Shown here: one piece after another, positions 41,998 to 51,674 of the stretch | How positions within the stretch are numbered: the stretch's first letter is position 1 | Layout of the letters: each line of letters begins with the position of its first letter | NCBI GenBank assembly: GCA_015057165.1 | Contig: SVEY01000017.1 | Coordinates: forward strand, 1-64,000 | Source: Lachnospiraceae bacterium | GTDB taxonomy: Bacteria > Bacillota > Clostridia > Lachnospirales > Lachnospiraceae | DNA: 64,000 nt | Direction of reading: 5' to 3' | Position numbers and translations under genes: made by a program | The notes under the pieces: generated by a model | Told to the model about the DNA's origin: nothing | Seen by the model: the letters and a program-made list of their open reading frames with translations, nothing else | Databases searched by the model: none

Positions 41998-42651
41998 ATG
42001 CAGGTTGTTGAGAAATTCGTAAGTATAAATGGAGAAGGCTTAAGAGCTGGTGAGCTTGCAGTTTTTATTAGATTTAAAGGTTGCAATCTCTCTTGTAGTT
42101 ATTGTGATACCACTTGGGCTAATGAGAAGGAATGTCCTTATGAAGAAATGAGTCCACTAGATATCTTTAATTATATAAAGTCAACAAAAGTAAGAAATGT
42201 AACTCTTACAGGAGGAGAGCCCCTTCTTCAGAAAGATATAGATAAACTAATAGATTTAATAGAAGATGACCATAATATAAGAATCGAAATTGAGACAAAT
42301 GGAGCAGTTGATATAAGAAGATTTTCATCTGATAAAGTAACATTTACAATGGATTATAAGCTTCCACAAAGTGGTATGGAAGAGAAAATGTTGCTAGAGA
42401 ATTTCTCCTTCATAAAAGAAAAAGATACTGTTAAATTTGTGGCATCATCGAAAGAAGATTTAGATAAGGCTTATGATATAATTAAGAAGTATTCATTGAT
42501 AGAGAAATGTCATGTGTATTTTAGTCCGGTTTTTGGTAAGATAGAACCGGATGAAATTGTTGATTATATGATAAGCAATAACATGAATGATATTAGACTT
42601 CAGATTCAGATGCATAAAGTAATCTGGGATCCTGAAAAGAGAGGTGTATAG
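41998..42651 (+). CDS. queE: QueE, 7-carboxy-7-deazaguanine synthase
   Basis: A 217-residue radical SAM enzyme that contracts 6-carboxy-tetrahydropterin to 7-carboxy-7-deazaguanine. [35 protein letters not shown] holds the CX3CX2C cluster motif, followed by [10 protein letters not shown]. The C-terminal [13 protein letters not shown] is a QueE signature. Nine bases after queD; folE follows within 2 bases. Confidence 0.95.
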   Translation: MQVVEKFVSINGEGLRAGELAVFIRFKGCNLSCSYCDTTWANEKECPYEEMSPLDIFNYIKSTKVRNVTLTGGEPLLQKDIDKLIDLIEDDHNIRIEIETNGAVDIRRFSSDKVTFTMDYKLPQSGMEEKMLLENFSFIKEKDTVKFVASSKEDLDKAYDIIKKYSLIEKCHVYFSPVFGKIEPDEIVDYMISNNMNDIRLQIQMHKVIWDPEKRGV

Positions 42652-42652
42652 A

Positions 42653-43231
42653 ATGATAGATACCAAGGCTATTGAAGAAAATATAAGAGGAATACTGGTT
42701 GCTCTTGGAGATGATCCAGAGAGAGAAGGCTTGAAAGATACACCTAGAAGAGTTGCTAGAATGTATCAGGAAGTGTTCGAGGGTATGAATTATACCAATC
42801 ACGAAATAGCTGAGATGTTTAATACTACATTTGAAGAAGGTATAGATGATGATGGAGCAGATATGGTAGGCCGAGTAGTTGTTATGAGAGATATTGACAT
42901 TTTCTCATATTGCGAGCATCATCTTGCACTTATGTATGATATGAAGGTTAATGTTGCATACATTCCTAAGGGAAAGGTAATAGGTCTATCTAAGATTGCG
43001 CGAGTATGTGACATGGTTGCCAGAAGACTTCAATTACAAGAGAAGATAGGAAAAGATATAGCAGATGTAATAAGTGAAATCACTGGCTCAGAAGATGTGG
43101 CAGTGACAATAGAAGGGTGTCATAGTTGCGTAAATGCCAGAGGAATAAAGAAGAATAATACCAAGACATTTACTGCAGAACTAAGAGGAGAATTTAAGAG
43201 AGATCCAAATCTTCAGGTGTATGTGAGGTAG
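42653..43231 (+). CDS. folE: FolE, GTP cyclohydrolase I
   Basis: A 192-residue enzyme. ATG 42653 follows AGAGGTG and lies one base after the queE stop. Zinc ligands sit in [11 protein letters not shown] and [40 protein letters not shown] is the GTP-binding region. It makes dihydroneopterin triphosphate from GTP, the entry step for QueD; its place inside the operon ties it to queuosine synthesis more than to folate. Confidence 0.95.
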   Translation: MIDTKAIEENIRGILVALGDDPEREGLKDTPRRVARMYQEVFEGMNYTNHEIAEMFNTTFEEGIDDDGADMVGRVVVMRDIDIFSYCEHHLALMYDMKVNVAYIPKGKVIGLSKIARVCDMVARRLQLQEKIGKDIADVISEITGSEDVAVTIEGCHSCVNARGIKKNNTKTFTAELRGEFKRDPNLQVYVR

Positions 43232-43235
43232 CAAC

Positions 43236-43916
43236 ATGAAGGCATTGGTATTATCAAGTGGGGGAATTGATTCCACAACAGCCCTTGCGATTGCTGTCCA
43301 TAAATACGGACATGATAATGTGGTCGCTCTTTCCATGTCTTACGGACAGAAGCATGATAAAGAGATTGAAGCTGCAAAGAAAGTAGCAGATTATTACAAT
43401 GTGGAATTATTATCCTTAGACCTTAGTAAGATATTTGAGTACAGCAATTCGTCTCTTCTTAAGCAATCAACGGAAGATATTCCTAAAGAAAGCTATTCTA
43501 ACCAGATAGAAGAAACTAAAGGGGAGAAACCTGTTAGTACTTATGTGCCATTTAGGAATGGGCTTTTTTTATCGACTGCGGCAAGTATAGCTCTAAGTAA
43601 GGATTGTTCAGTGATTTACTATGGTGCTCATAGTGATGATGCGGCTGGTTTTGCATATCCTGATTGCTCTGATGTATTTAATAATGCAATGAATACGGCG
43701 ATTTATGAAGGTTCAGGTCATCAGCTTAAGATTGAGGCACCGTTTATCAATATGAATAAAGCACATGTTGTGAAAAAGGGATTAGAACTTGGTGTTCCAT
43801 ATGAACTTACATGGTCGTGTTATGAAGGAGGAGACAAGCCTTGTGGCAAGTGTGGAACTTGTATAGATAGACAAGCGGCATTTGAAGCTAATGGGATAAC
43901 AGATCCTGCTTTGTGA
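43236..43916 (+). CDS. queC: QueC, 7-cyano-7-deazaguanine (preQ0) synthase
   Basis: A 226-residue PP-loop ATPase: ALVLSSGGIDSTTALAIA, STYVPFRNGLFLSTAASIA, and the zinc site CYEGGDKPCGKCGTCIDRQAAF. It converts carboxy-deazaguanine and ammonia to preQ0 with two ATP. Four bases after folE. Confidence 0.96.
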   Translation: MKALVLSSGGIDSTTALAIAVHKYGHDNVVALSMSYGQKHDKEIEAAKKVADYYNVELLSLDLSKIFEYSNSSLLKQSTEDIPKESYSNQIEETKGEKPVSTYVPFRNGLFLSTAASIALSKDCSVIYYGAHSDDAAGFAYPDCSDVFNNAMNTAIYEGSGHQLKIEAPFINMNKAHVVKKGLELGVPYELTWSCYEGGDKPCGKCGTCIDRQAAFEANGITDPAL

Positions 43917-43969
43917 TTGTATAATACATAAGCTAATAGAATTATATATCTGATAGGAAAGGAAGATTA

Positions 43970-44452
43970 ATGAGAGAGAAGGAGAATCTTACGCTTCTTG
44001 GTAATAAAGAAAATGATTACTCTGGTGAGTATAATCCAGATATTCTAGAAACATTTGAGAACAAGCATAAAGACAATGATTATTTTGTGAAATTTAATTG
44101 TCCGGAATTTACATCCCTTTGTCCAATAACAGGGCAGCCTGATTTTGCAACTATTACCATATCATATGTTCCTAACGAGCAAATGGTAGAGAGTAAAAGT
44201 CTGAAGCTGTATCTGTTCTCATACAGGAACAAGGGAGATTTTCATGAGGATTGTGTTAATACAATCATGAAGGATTTGATTAAGAAGATGAATCCAAAAT
44301 ACATTGAGGTATTAGGTCGATTTCTTCCAAGAGGAGGCATATCAATTGATCCGTATTGTAACTATGGTATGCCCGGCACAAAATGGGAAGAACTTGCATG
44401 GCAGAGACTATCACATCATGATATGAATCCAGAAGTTGTTGATAATAGATAG
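43970..44452 (+). CDS. queF: QueF, NADPH-dependent preQ0 reductase
   Basis: A 160-residue unimodular (YkvM-type) QueF. The catalytic Cys is in [16 protein letters not shown], the family motif is [25 protein letters not shown], and [13 protein letters not shown] closes it. It reduces preQ0 to preQ1, which Tgt inserts into tRNA. tgt, queA and queG are not in the window. Confidence 0.96.
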   Translation: MREKENLTLLGNKENDYSGEYNPDILETFENKHKDNDYFVKFNCPEFTSLCPITGQPDFATITISYVPNEQMVESKSLKLYLFSYRNKGDFHEDCVNTIMKDLIKKMNPKYIEVLGRFLPRGGISIDPYCNYGMPGTKWEELAWQRLSHHDMNPEVVDNR

Positions 44453-44489
44453 AGGGCATATTAGTATTACAGAGGGCGAGGTGATTATT

Positions 44490-45161
44490 ATGACAGAAAT
44501 GGAAGCTGTTAGAAGTAGACATTCAGTAAGAAAGTATCAAGATAAGCGAATAGAAAAAGAACAGATTAAATGTTTAGAGAAGAAGATAGAAGAATTGAAT
44601 GAAGAAGGAAATATACATCTCCAATTTATCGAAGATTCTGCTAGTACATTTAGCAAGCTATTTAATAAGAGTGTTGGACTTGGAAGCGCACCAAGTGTTA
44701 TTGCGTGCGTTGGTCCAGATGATGATACTTTAGATGAAAGAATTGGATACTATGGTCAGAAATTAGTTATATATGCTCAGCAGTTAGGGCTAAATACCTG
44801 TTGGGTTGGAACATTTAATCGTAAAAAGATTCCAGTTGAAATATCAGATGGTGAAAGACTCGTAATTGCAATTGCAATTGGCTATGGACAGACTCAGGGA
44901 AAGCAAAGAAAGACAAAGACTGCAGATGAAGTTGTAATAGACTTAAAAGAAGTTCCGGATTGGTTTCATGCAGGAGTTGAAGCTGCTCTTCTTGCACCAA
45001 CAGCTATTAATCAGCAAAAGTTCGAGATAATATATAATGAGAATGAAGAAGTTGAATTCAAAGACTTAGGTGGAGTTCTAAGTAAGATTGACATTGGAAT
45101 CGTTAAATGTAACTTTGAAATAGGAGTTGCTGATTATAAGAGTCATTATGATAATGCATAA
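44490..45161 (+). CDS. nitroreductase family protein
   Basis: A 223-residue FMN protein. The ATG at 44490 follows GCGAGGTG; earlier in-frame starts lack a site and overlap queF. EAVRSRHSVRKYQDKRIEKEQI is the N-terminal FMN-binding signature. YYGQKLVIYAQQLGLNTCWVGTF and AALLAPTAINQQKFEII belong to the large-nitroreductase-like group. It could reduce quinones or nitro compounds. Being 37 bases after queF it is probably in the same transcript, but no queuosine role is known. Confidence 0.85.
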   Translation: MTEMEAVRSRHSVRKYQDKRIEKEQIKCLEKKIEELNEEGNIHLQFIEDSASTFSKLFNKSVGLGSAPSVIACVGPDDDTLDERIGYYGQKLVIYAQQLGLNTCWVGTFNRKKIPVEISDGERLVIAIAIGYGQTQGKQRKTKTADEVVIDLKEVPDWFHAGVEAALLAPTAINQQKFEIIYNENEEVEFKDLGGVLSKIDIGIVKCNFEIGVADYKSHYDNA

Positions 45162-45172
45162 TATAAGCCCCG

Positions 45173-45233
45173 TCTAATATATAGTCTTCCTCAACTGAGC
45201 AAAGCTCAATGTTTCGTAAGACTACATATTAGA
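45173..45233. repeat. 61-base nested inverted repeat between convergent genes
   Basis: TCTAATATATAGTCTT (45173-45188) pairs with AAGACTACATATTAGA (45218-45233), with one mismatch. Inside it is a second hairpin TGAGC-AAA-GCTCA (45196-45208). There is no T-run. It separates the convergent nitroreductase and bioY genes, and could be a bidirectional terminator, an RNA element or a small mobile repeat. Confidence 0.65.
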
Positions 45234-45256
45234 TGTTAGGTACAAAATCTATTTCC

Positions 45257-45826
45257 TTATAAACGCTTAAGTGCTCTACGTAGTCTTGGCCCTGCAATTG
45301 CAGCAATTGCAATTTTAATTGCATCCGCCCATACAAAAGGAATAACACCAGCAAGTAGTGCTTCCCAGAATGTCATATGACCTTGATATGCAAGCCAGGC
45401 TGTACCAAGTGCATAACATAGTAATGTGCCAACAGCCATTCCGATAATATGCATATATACCTTGTCTTCGAAATGTTCAATAGCAAAGCCTGTACATAGG
45501 ACTACGAATATGAATCCAATAATGTATCCGCCTGTAGGTCCAATTAGTACATTGAATCCACCTTTGAAATTAGAAAATACTGGAAGACCAACGAAGCCAA
45601 TAAGCATGTACAATAAAAGGGACACCATTCCCCGCTTTAAACCAATGGCATATACAGATATAAAAATTGCAAGAATCGTCAAACTAATAGGTACTGGGCC
45701 AATAGGAATTGACAATGGTCCAATAATACAGGTTATAGCTGTTGATAAAGCAATAAATGTTAATGTCTGTGCTTTTGGAGACATTTTCTTTTTTTCTTTT
45801 AAATTATTTGAATTTGTTTCTTCCAT
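45257..45826 (-). CDS. bioY: BioY, biotin transporter S component
   Basis: A 189-residue membrane protein with six predicted spans; AAGGAG lies upstream. ITCIIGPLSIPIGPVPISLTILAIFISVYAIGLKRGMVSLLLYMLIGFVGLPVFSNFKGG and LIGPTGGYIIGFI are the BioY signature. It is the substrate-binding subunit of an ECF transporter; the shared EcfAA'T module is not in the window. No biotin biosynthesis gene or clear BirA operator is adjacent. Confidence 0.95.
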   Translation of the reverse strand: MEETNSNNLKEKKKMSPKAQTLTFIALSTAITCIIGPLSIPIGPVPISLTILAIFISVYAIGLKRGMVSLLLYMLIGFVGLPVFSNFKGGFNVLIGPTGGYIIGFIFVVLCTGFAIEHFEDKVYMHIIGMAVGTLLCYALGTAWLAYQGHMTFWEALLAGVIPFVWADAIKIAIAAIAGPRLRRALKRL

Positions 45827-45865
45827 TGATAGAACATCTCCTTTATTAGAATTATTATATAGTCT

Positions 45866-47038
45866 TTAGAAGTAACTTACTCTGACATTTTTGCCCATTT
45901 TTCTCAGGCAGTCTGTTAATTCTTCTACTAGTTTCATTTTAATATCAATTGATAAAGTGGTCTGGGCAATCTGGTGTGCTGGATTAATAGCCTGTCCTAC
46001 AAAGAAATCAATATCAGTTGCTTCTTCAAATAGCAGTCTGCTAATCTGGGCAGCACCATTATTGTTAAATCCCCAGAATTGATATAATTCATTTTTTCCT
46101 AAGGCATCCTTTGCATATTCTAACACTTTATTAATTGTAATGGTACCCTCTGTAACAAGATCAATACCTTCTATTTTAGATATTGGAGGTATGCCATCGG
46201 CGCCACTTCCTGATATTGCCACAAGTGGAGCACCAAGATGTTCCGATGCAATCTTAGATGTTGTGCCACCACATATTATATGTTTGCCTTCTTTTGAGAA
46301 GAATAGATTCATCATTCGTGAGCAGTCATCTCTGCTACGAGGAGGACCATATAATATATTAACTTGTTCTCTGGGTCTGATTTTGACAACACAGGCTGTA
46401 GCATCATCTAATGGATTAGAATCGTATTCTTGATAGACCTGGTCTATTAACATTGTGGCAAGGGTCTTGGCATTATAATCCACCATTGCTATAACCTTCA
46501 TGAAGTCAGCAATGTCATCAGGCCCCCATTCATAATTGTAACTTTTGTCTGGACTTGCATAAGGACAGCCATCACTCATTGCAGTAATAACATCATTAGG
46601 TTGAAGCTTAACTGTGGCAGAATATATTTTCTTGTCTTCAATGAGAAGTTCCTGCTTGGGATAATCGTATATCTCACCATCTCTTATATATATTACCGCA
46701 GGGTTGTCGTATTCAATAATATCCACTGTTTCATTATCTAGTATGTGAAGTATTGTAAATGTTGAATAGGCAACTCCATGTTCCGAATTAATAGGAAGAG
46801 TAGCGGCAATTGTAGATACACATTCTTCTAATGGAAGACCTTGAGCAATCATTGTAGATATAATTTTAGATGTAAGTGTTGAAAGAATACTTGCTTTTAC
46901 ACCACTTCCCAATCCATCTGCTAATACCACAACGCTGGAATTATCGTCTTGCTTAACTATATCAACATGGTCTCCGCATAACTGTTCGCCTTTATGGTTT
47001 ATACTTTTGTATCCTATGTCCGCATATAGATCATTCAT
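45866..47038 (-). CDS. SpoIIE-family PP2C-type protein phosphatase
   Basis: A 390-residue soluble protein. VVVLADGLGSGVKASILSTLTSKIIS and ITAMSDGCPY carry the metal-binding Asp residues of PP2C/SpoIIE phosphatases, with DDATACVVKIRP at the end of that domain (residues 1-225). Residues 230-390 are a second domain (NILYGPPRSRDDCSRMMNLFFSKEGKHIICGGTTSKIA) often found fused to SpoIIE near hydrogenase sensors. Its start overlaps the hydrogenase-like sensor gene by 8 bases, so the two are made together. There are no membrane spans, unlike sporulation SpoIIE. Confidence 0.88.
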   Translation of the reverse strand: MNDLYADIGYKSINHKGEQLCGDHVDIVKQDDNSSVVVLADGLGSGVKASILSTLTSKIISTMIAQGLPLEECVSTIAATLPINSEHGVAYSTFTILHILDNETVDIIEYDNPAVIYIRDGEIYDYPKQELLIEDKKIYSATVKLQPNDVITAMSDGCPYASPDKSYNYEWGPDDIADFMKVIAMVDYNAKTLATMLIDQVYQEYDSNPLDDATACVVKIRPREQVNILYGPPRSRDDCSRMMNLFFSKEGKHIICGGTTSKIASEHLGAPLVAISGSGADGIPPISKIEGIDLVTEGTITINKVLEYAKDALGKNELYQFWGFNNNGAAQISRLLFEEATDIDFFVGQAINPAHQIAQTTLSIDIKMKLVEELTDCLRKMGKNVRVSYF

Positions 47039-48704
47039 CGCTAATAGACTCCTTTAACTTTGTAAGAGCAATCTTTGTTTCTGCAGTAGTTTCTCCGAGT
47101 AAAGATGCAATTTCCTGTACGATACGCATTTGTTTGTCTACTACTTTGTCAGCAATTTCGATTGTTTGTTTGCTGATATTTTCCTTCTTGACACGTTGAG
47201 TCTCTTCTTTACTTACGTCATGAAGAATACAGAGAAGCAATCTGTAATTCTTATCATATACAATGGTTTTCTCCACGTATTTCCTATACTCTGACAGATA
47301 CTCATGCTTATTTCTAATTACCTTACCATCATATAATGCTGTTATAAAGTCTGTTGTATCAAGGAGATTAACAACATTTTCACCAAGAATATCTTTGTCG
47401 TCTTTTAGATTAAATATCTTAAGTGCATTTTTGTTGATTTGTTGGACTTCTAGGCTTTCGTTAAGAATAATAATTCCATTAGGTGTAATTCTTGTAATTG
47501 TATCTGTGAAGTTCTCTGCTCTATCCATAAGGTAAGGAAGACACATTGAGATTTCGGCTTTGCCTTCTATTACTGCGATAGCTTTTTCTCTGCAGGTATT
47601 ATATCCACAGGTACCACAATTTAATTCGTCAGAACTAGAGTATTTGCCCATCTGTTTCATTATTTCTTTAATCTCTTTCTCTGATGGATTAGCTCCTGAT
47701 TGTGTGATTATATCAAATTGTTTGATTAAGTCGATTTGCTCCGGCTGTTCTACGTTGAAATCCTTATCACCTGCATAATCTATTACATCTTTGTAGTGTC
47801 TTATTGGCGAATTGCGATATTTCTCCATAATTGGACCACCAATACAGCTGCCAACGCAGGCGGACATTTCAATAAAACATTTATGAATGTTTCCATTTTT
47901 GATATCTTTTAGAGCGGCAATACAATTATCTACGCCATCTAGTGCAAGATAGGTGTAGTCTTGATTCTTCTTCTCCATAGTCTTTAGGATTCCACCCGTT
48001 GTAGGAAATAACCTTGCTTTAGATTCTTCGGTATCGTCAATATCCATATCCAGAGCAATATCTTCCTCAGCAAACCATTTGGATAGTTCTTCGAATGTTA
48101 AAACTGCGTCTACAATTCCTTCATAGTGTTCTGCTTCATCTTTCTTTGATACGCAAGGCCCTATGAAAACTGTCTTGGCATTTGGATTTCTTCTTTTAAT
48201 ATCTTTACAGTGAGCTTGCATTGGTGATAATGTGTCGGCCAAGTGATTAATCAGTTCTGGGAAATGTTTCTGTATAAGTAGGTTGATTGAATGGCAGCAG
48301 GAACTTATGATAACGTCTTTCTCGCTTCCCTCACACATTTTGTCATATTCTCTTTTGACAATGGTAGCACCTATAGCTGTTTCTTCAGCTTCAGTAAAGC
48401 CTAATTTCTTAAGAGCAGTACGCATAGAGTTGATACCAGACCCCTCGAAATTAGCAATAAAAGAAGGCGCAAGAGATGCTATAACAGGATCGCCACTTTG
48501 AATAAGAACTTTGACTTTCTCTGTTTCATCTACTATTTGTTTTGCATCCTGCGGGCATACAACGAAACAATGGCCGCATAATATACATTCATTACTTATT
48601 ATGTATGCCTGATTACCAGAGAAACGAATTGATTTAACAGGACAATGCCTTATACATTTGTGACAATTTTTACAATTCGACTTTTTGAGAGTAAGAAAAT
48701 CCAT
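47031..48704 (-). CDS. [FeFe]-hydrogenase-like redox sensor with PAS domain
   Basis: A 557-residue protein. Residues 1-55 form a 2x[4Fe-4S] ferredoxin (CKNCHKCIRHCP; CILCGHCFVVCP). The H-cluster domain follows with L1 SSCCHS (134-139), L2 GPCVSKKDE (182-190) and L3 EMSACVGSCIGG (279-290). All four cluster cysteines are kept, but substitutions near them are typical of sensory (group C) enzymes. CGTCGYNTCREKA...CLPY (363-391) is another Fe-S site. A PAS domain (400-490) and a coiled tail complete it. It probably senses hydrogen or redox state and signals through the SpoIIE phosphatase. AGGAGG precedes the ATG. Confidence 0.9.
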   Translation of the reverse strand: MDFLTLKKSNCKNCHKCIRHCPVKSIRFSGNQAYIISNECILCGHCFVVCPQDAKQIVDETEKVKVLIQSGDPVIASLAPSFIANFEGSGINSMRTALKKLGFTEAEETAIGATIVKREYDKMCEGSEKDVIISSCCHSINLLIQKHFPELINHLADTLSPMQAHCKDIKRRNPNAKTVFIGPCVSKKDEAEHYEGIVDAVLTFEELSKWFAEEDIALDMDIDDTEESKARLFPTTGGILKTMEKKNQDYTYLALDGVDNCIAALKDIKNGNIHKCFIEMSACVGSCIGGPIMEKYRNSPIRHYKDVIDYAGDKDFNVEQPEQIDLIKQFDIITQSGANPSEKEIKEIMKQMGKYSSSDELNCGTCGYNTCREKAIAVIEGKAEISMCLPYLMDRAENFTDTITRITPNGIIILNESLEVQQINKNALKIFNLKDDKDILGENVVNLLDTTDFITALYDGKVIRNKHEYLSEYRKYVEKTIVYDKNYRLLLCILHDVSKEETQRVKKENISKQTIEIADKVVDKQMRIVQEIASLLGETTAETKIALTKLKESISDE

Positions 48705-48824
48705 TAAGTTTTCCTCCTATACAAATTACATTTCACCCTATAGAAAATTATATAGAATAAATTAATTAAAAGCAATGAAGTGAATTAGAAAAATAGACAC
48801 AATATACAAAACGGGAATGTGTTG

Positions 48825-48833
48825 TGATATAAT
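48825..48833 (+). promoter_or_regulatory. extended -10 promoter of PAS hybrid kinase gene
   Basis: TGATATAAT within TTGTGATATAAT, 53 bases before the kinase start. The same 12-base string precedes the GGDEF-EAL gene. Confidence 0.5.
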
Positions 48834-48886
48834 AGAAACAATATGATGGGGGATGGAGATTTTATTTTTCATCAATGGGGGGAAAT

Positions 48887-51652
48887 ATGGAAGATAATAA
48901 TCGAAAAGGTATCAAAATTAAATCAGGCACATGGTACGAAGAGCTTAAAGATAACGGCAGAATAGAAAATATATACTATTCTGATGAAATGCTTGATATG
49001 CTAGGGTATACTCATGAAGAGTTTCCTGATACATTAGAGGCTTTGATAGAGCATATTCATCCTGATGATGTTGGAATAATGATGACTGGTGCTGTGGACG
49101 CAGCAACTAGAGTTATTGATGGATATGATGTGCAATATAGAATTAGGAATAAAGAAGGAAAATATATTCTTGTTAATGCAACAGGTAAGTTTATAGAGAC
49201 CCCGGAAGGCAGACCTAATGTTATGCATGGTGCGATGATTGACTTGTCGCAGATATATGAAAGTGATTCTGGTGATAATGAGAGTGTGGCTAGTTCTGAA
49301 CTTATAGATGCGGTTTTTCAGATTATGGGGGCAGCTCGCTGGCAGGCAGTATATAATGAGAAGGGTGAGACGAGATCCATTTATTATTCTGATGAATTCA
49401 GGAAGATGCTGGGATATGAATCCATCGACGAATTTGCCAATACGGCAGAGGCGTTATTGGATAATGTGTATCCTGATGATAGGGTTAAGGTTGAGAGATT
49501 TATATACAAGGTTGAGATCACTAACGAAATTGACAGAGTCTTTGAGTCAGAATATAGGATATATAGAAAAAATGGTTCTGTTATATGGCTTAGGGTTTTG
49601 TGCAAGAAGCTATTCAATATGAATGGAACTCCAAGTGAAGCAATTGGAGTTGCAATAGATGTAACTAATGACAAGCTTGCTGAGAGACAGAGGCACTTGG
49701 TTGATATTTTGTCGAGAGATTTTACATCAGTATGGTATATTAGTGCCAGGTCTCACAAGATGACTCTTGTTCAGCAAAATGACAGAAGAACAACGACTTC
49801 TTCGGCTATAAGCGAAGGGATTCAATATAATTCATATGAGAAAATGTTTTCTGATTATATTGATAAATACGTTGATGAAGTCGATAAAGAGAGAGTTAGA
49901 AAAGAGGTTGCATTTGGTAATCTCATAACCAGAGTCAAAGAAGGAGAACTTTATCCTATTAATTATCTTAGAGATAATCTTGATGGAAGTAAGAGTTATT
50001 TTCAGATTTGTTTTGCAAGAGTTGTTCATAATACAGGTAAATTGTATTTTGCATGTGGATTCAGAGATATTGACAACATGATTCGCTCTGAGATGGAACA
50101 GGCGGAAGAAGCCAACAAAGCAAAGTCTAACTTCCTCTTTAATATGAGTCATGATATTCGTACGCCGATGAATGCAATAATTGGATTTACAGAGCTCGCC
50201 ATGAAGAAGAAGGATGATAGTGAGCTTCTCGATAATTATCTTAATAATATATACGCTTCCAGCAGGAGCCTTCTTAATATTCTTAATAGTGTATTAGAGA
50301 TGGCTAAGATTGAAAGTAACCAGATAAAGATTTCATGGAAAGCAACAGACGTATCATCTTTCTATGAGAATATAATTACAATGTTTAAAGATAGTATTGA
50401 AAAGAACAAATTGCATTTTCAATACATCAGTGAAGTAAAGCATAATCGCTTATATATGGATAGAACCCATGCTGAAGAGGTTGGTATGAACCTTTTAAGT
50501 AATGCTATTAAGTATACTCCCGAAGGGGGAAGTATAAAGGTTCGAGTTACTGAAGAACCTGGACCTAAATCAAATGAGTGTTATCTTAACACATTTATTG
50601 AAGATACTGGAATAGGTATGTCGGAAGAGTTCTTAGAGCATGTATTTGATGTATTCTCTAGAGAAAGAACTGCTGATACTGTAAATGTATCTGGAACAGG
50701 ACTTGGACTTGCTATAACTAAGAGATTAATTAATCTAATGGGTGGAGCAATACATATAGATAGTAAACAGGGTAAGGGAACGAAGATATCCATAACTGTA
50801 CTTCATAGAATTGTTGATGGAGATGAAGAGATAGCTGAGACAGAGGAAGATATTGATATGTCGAAGCTTAGAGATAAGCGAATACTTCTTGCAGAGGATA
50901 ATGACCTTAATGCAGAAATTGCTATTGAACTTCTTCATGATGAAGGGTTTGAAGTTGAGAGAGCTTGCGATGGTACAGAGTGCATTTCTATGCTTAAAGA
51001 GAAACCATCGAATTATTATGATGTAGTATTTATGGATATTCAGATGCCAAAATTAGGAGGATATGAATCTTCTAGAATAATCAGAGAATTTGAAGATACT
51101 AAGAAGGCTCATATTCCTATTATAGCTATAACGGCAAATGCCTTTGATGAAGACAGGCATAAGGCTTTTGTTTCTGGAATGAATGCACACATAGCTAAAC
51201 CTTTCGAGATTACTGATGTATATAAGACACTTTACAATGTTCTTAAATTTAAGGATTTCTATGTTAACTTTAAGAAAATTGATGCATTTAAAGATAAGTA
51301 TATTAAGCTTGGATGTAAGTGCGGAAGCTTCGTATATAAAGTATATGGAGAAGAAGAGATAACATATGTAGATAATAATACTGTGGAGATATTTGGCTGC
51401 AAGACAAAAGATGAATTTATGAAGCATGTTGGAGGCTCCTTTAAGACGTTAGTGCATCCTGATGATATTGATAGTGTGGAACGGGATATTATAAGCCAAC
51501 AGAACTCTGTGGATGATGGAGTTGATTATGTGTCTTATAGAATAACAAGAGCTGACGGAGTAGTTAGAGATGCTATAGACATTGGGTGCAAAATATTTAA
51601 CGGACATGAATTTGTCTTTTATGTATATATTGTTGACGTTACAGATATTTGA
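48887..51652 (+). CDS. PAS-rich hybrid histidine kinase with receiver domain
   Basis: A 921-residue soluble sensor. The ATG at 48887 follows GGGGGGA; an ATG at 48875 overlaps that site. Two PAS domains occupy 1-125 and 145-270 (YYSDEMLDMLGYTHEEFPDTLEAL; YYSDEFRKMLGYESIDEF), with a third possible at 275-400. The HisKA box NMSHDIRTPMNAIIGFTELA lies near 420, the HATPase has NLLSNAIKYTPEGG and GTGLGLAITKRL, and the receiver has LLAEDNDLNAEIA and VVFMDIQMPKLGG (acceptor near 713). A C-terminal PAS follows the receiver (790-915). It is 22 bases upstream of the NRPS-like gene and likely in one operon. Confidence 0.9.
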   Translation: MEDNNRKGIKIKSGTWYEELKDNGRIENIYYSDEMLDMLGYTHEEFPDTLEALIEHIHPDDVGIMMTGAVDAATRVIDGYDVQYRIRNKEGKYILVNATGKFIETPEGRPNVMHGAMIDLSQIYESDSGDNESVASSELIDAVFQIMGAARWQAVYNEKGETRSIYYSDEFRKMLGYESIDEFANTAEALLDNVYPDDRVKVERFIYKVEITNEIDRVFESEYRIYRKNGSVIWLRVLCKKLFNMNGTPSEAIGVAIDVTNDKLAERQRHLVDILSRDFTSVWYISARSHKMTLVQQNDRRTTTSSAISEGIQYNSYEKMFSDYIDKYVDEVDKERVRKEVAFGNLITRVKEGELYPINYLRDNLDGSKSYFQICFARVVHNTGKLYFACGFRDIDNMIRSEMEQAEEANKAKSNFLFNMSHDIRTPMNAIIGFTELAMKKKDDSELLDNYLNNIYASSRSLLNILNSVLEMAKIESNQIKISWKATDVSSFYENIITMFKDSIEKNKLHFQYISEVKHNRLYMDRTHAEEVGMNLLSNAIKYTPEGGSIKVRVTEEPGPKSNECYLNTFIEDTGIGMSEEFLEHVFDVFSRERTADTVNVSGTGLGLAITKRLINLMGGAIHIDSKQGKGTKISITVLHRIVDGDEEIAETEEDIDMSKLRDKRILLAEDNDLNAEIAIELLHDEGFEVERACDGTECISMLKEKPSNYYDVVFMDIQMPKLGGYESSRIIREFEDTKKAHIPIIAITANAFDEDRHKAFVSGMNAHIAKPFEITDVYKTLYNVLKFKDFYVNFKKIDAFKDKYIKLGCKCGSFVYKVYGEEEITYVDNNTVEIFGCKTKDEFMKHVGGSFKTLVHPDDIDSVERDIISQQNSVDDGVDYVSYRITRADGVVRDAIDIGCKIFNGHEFVFYVYIVDVTDI

Positions 51653-51674
51653 TGCATAATAAGAGGACTTGAAT

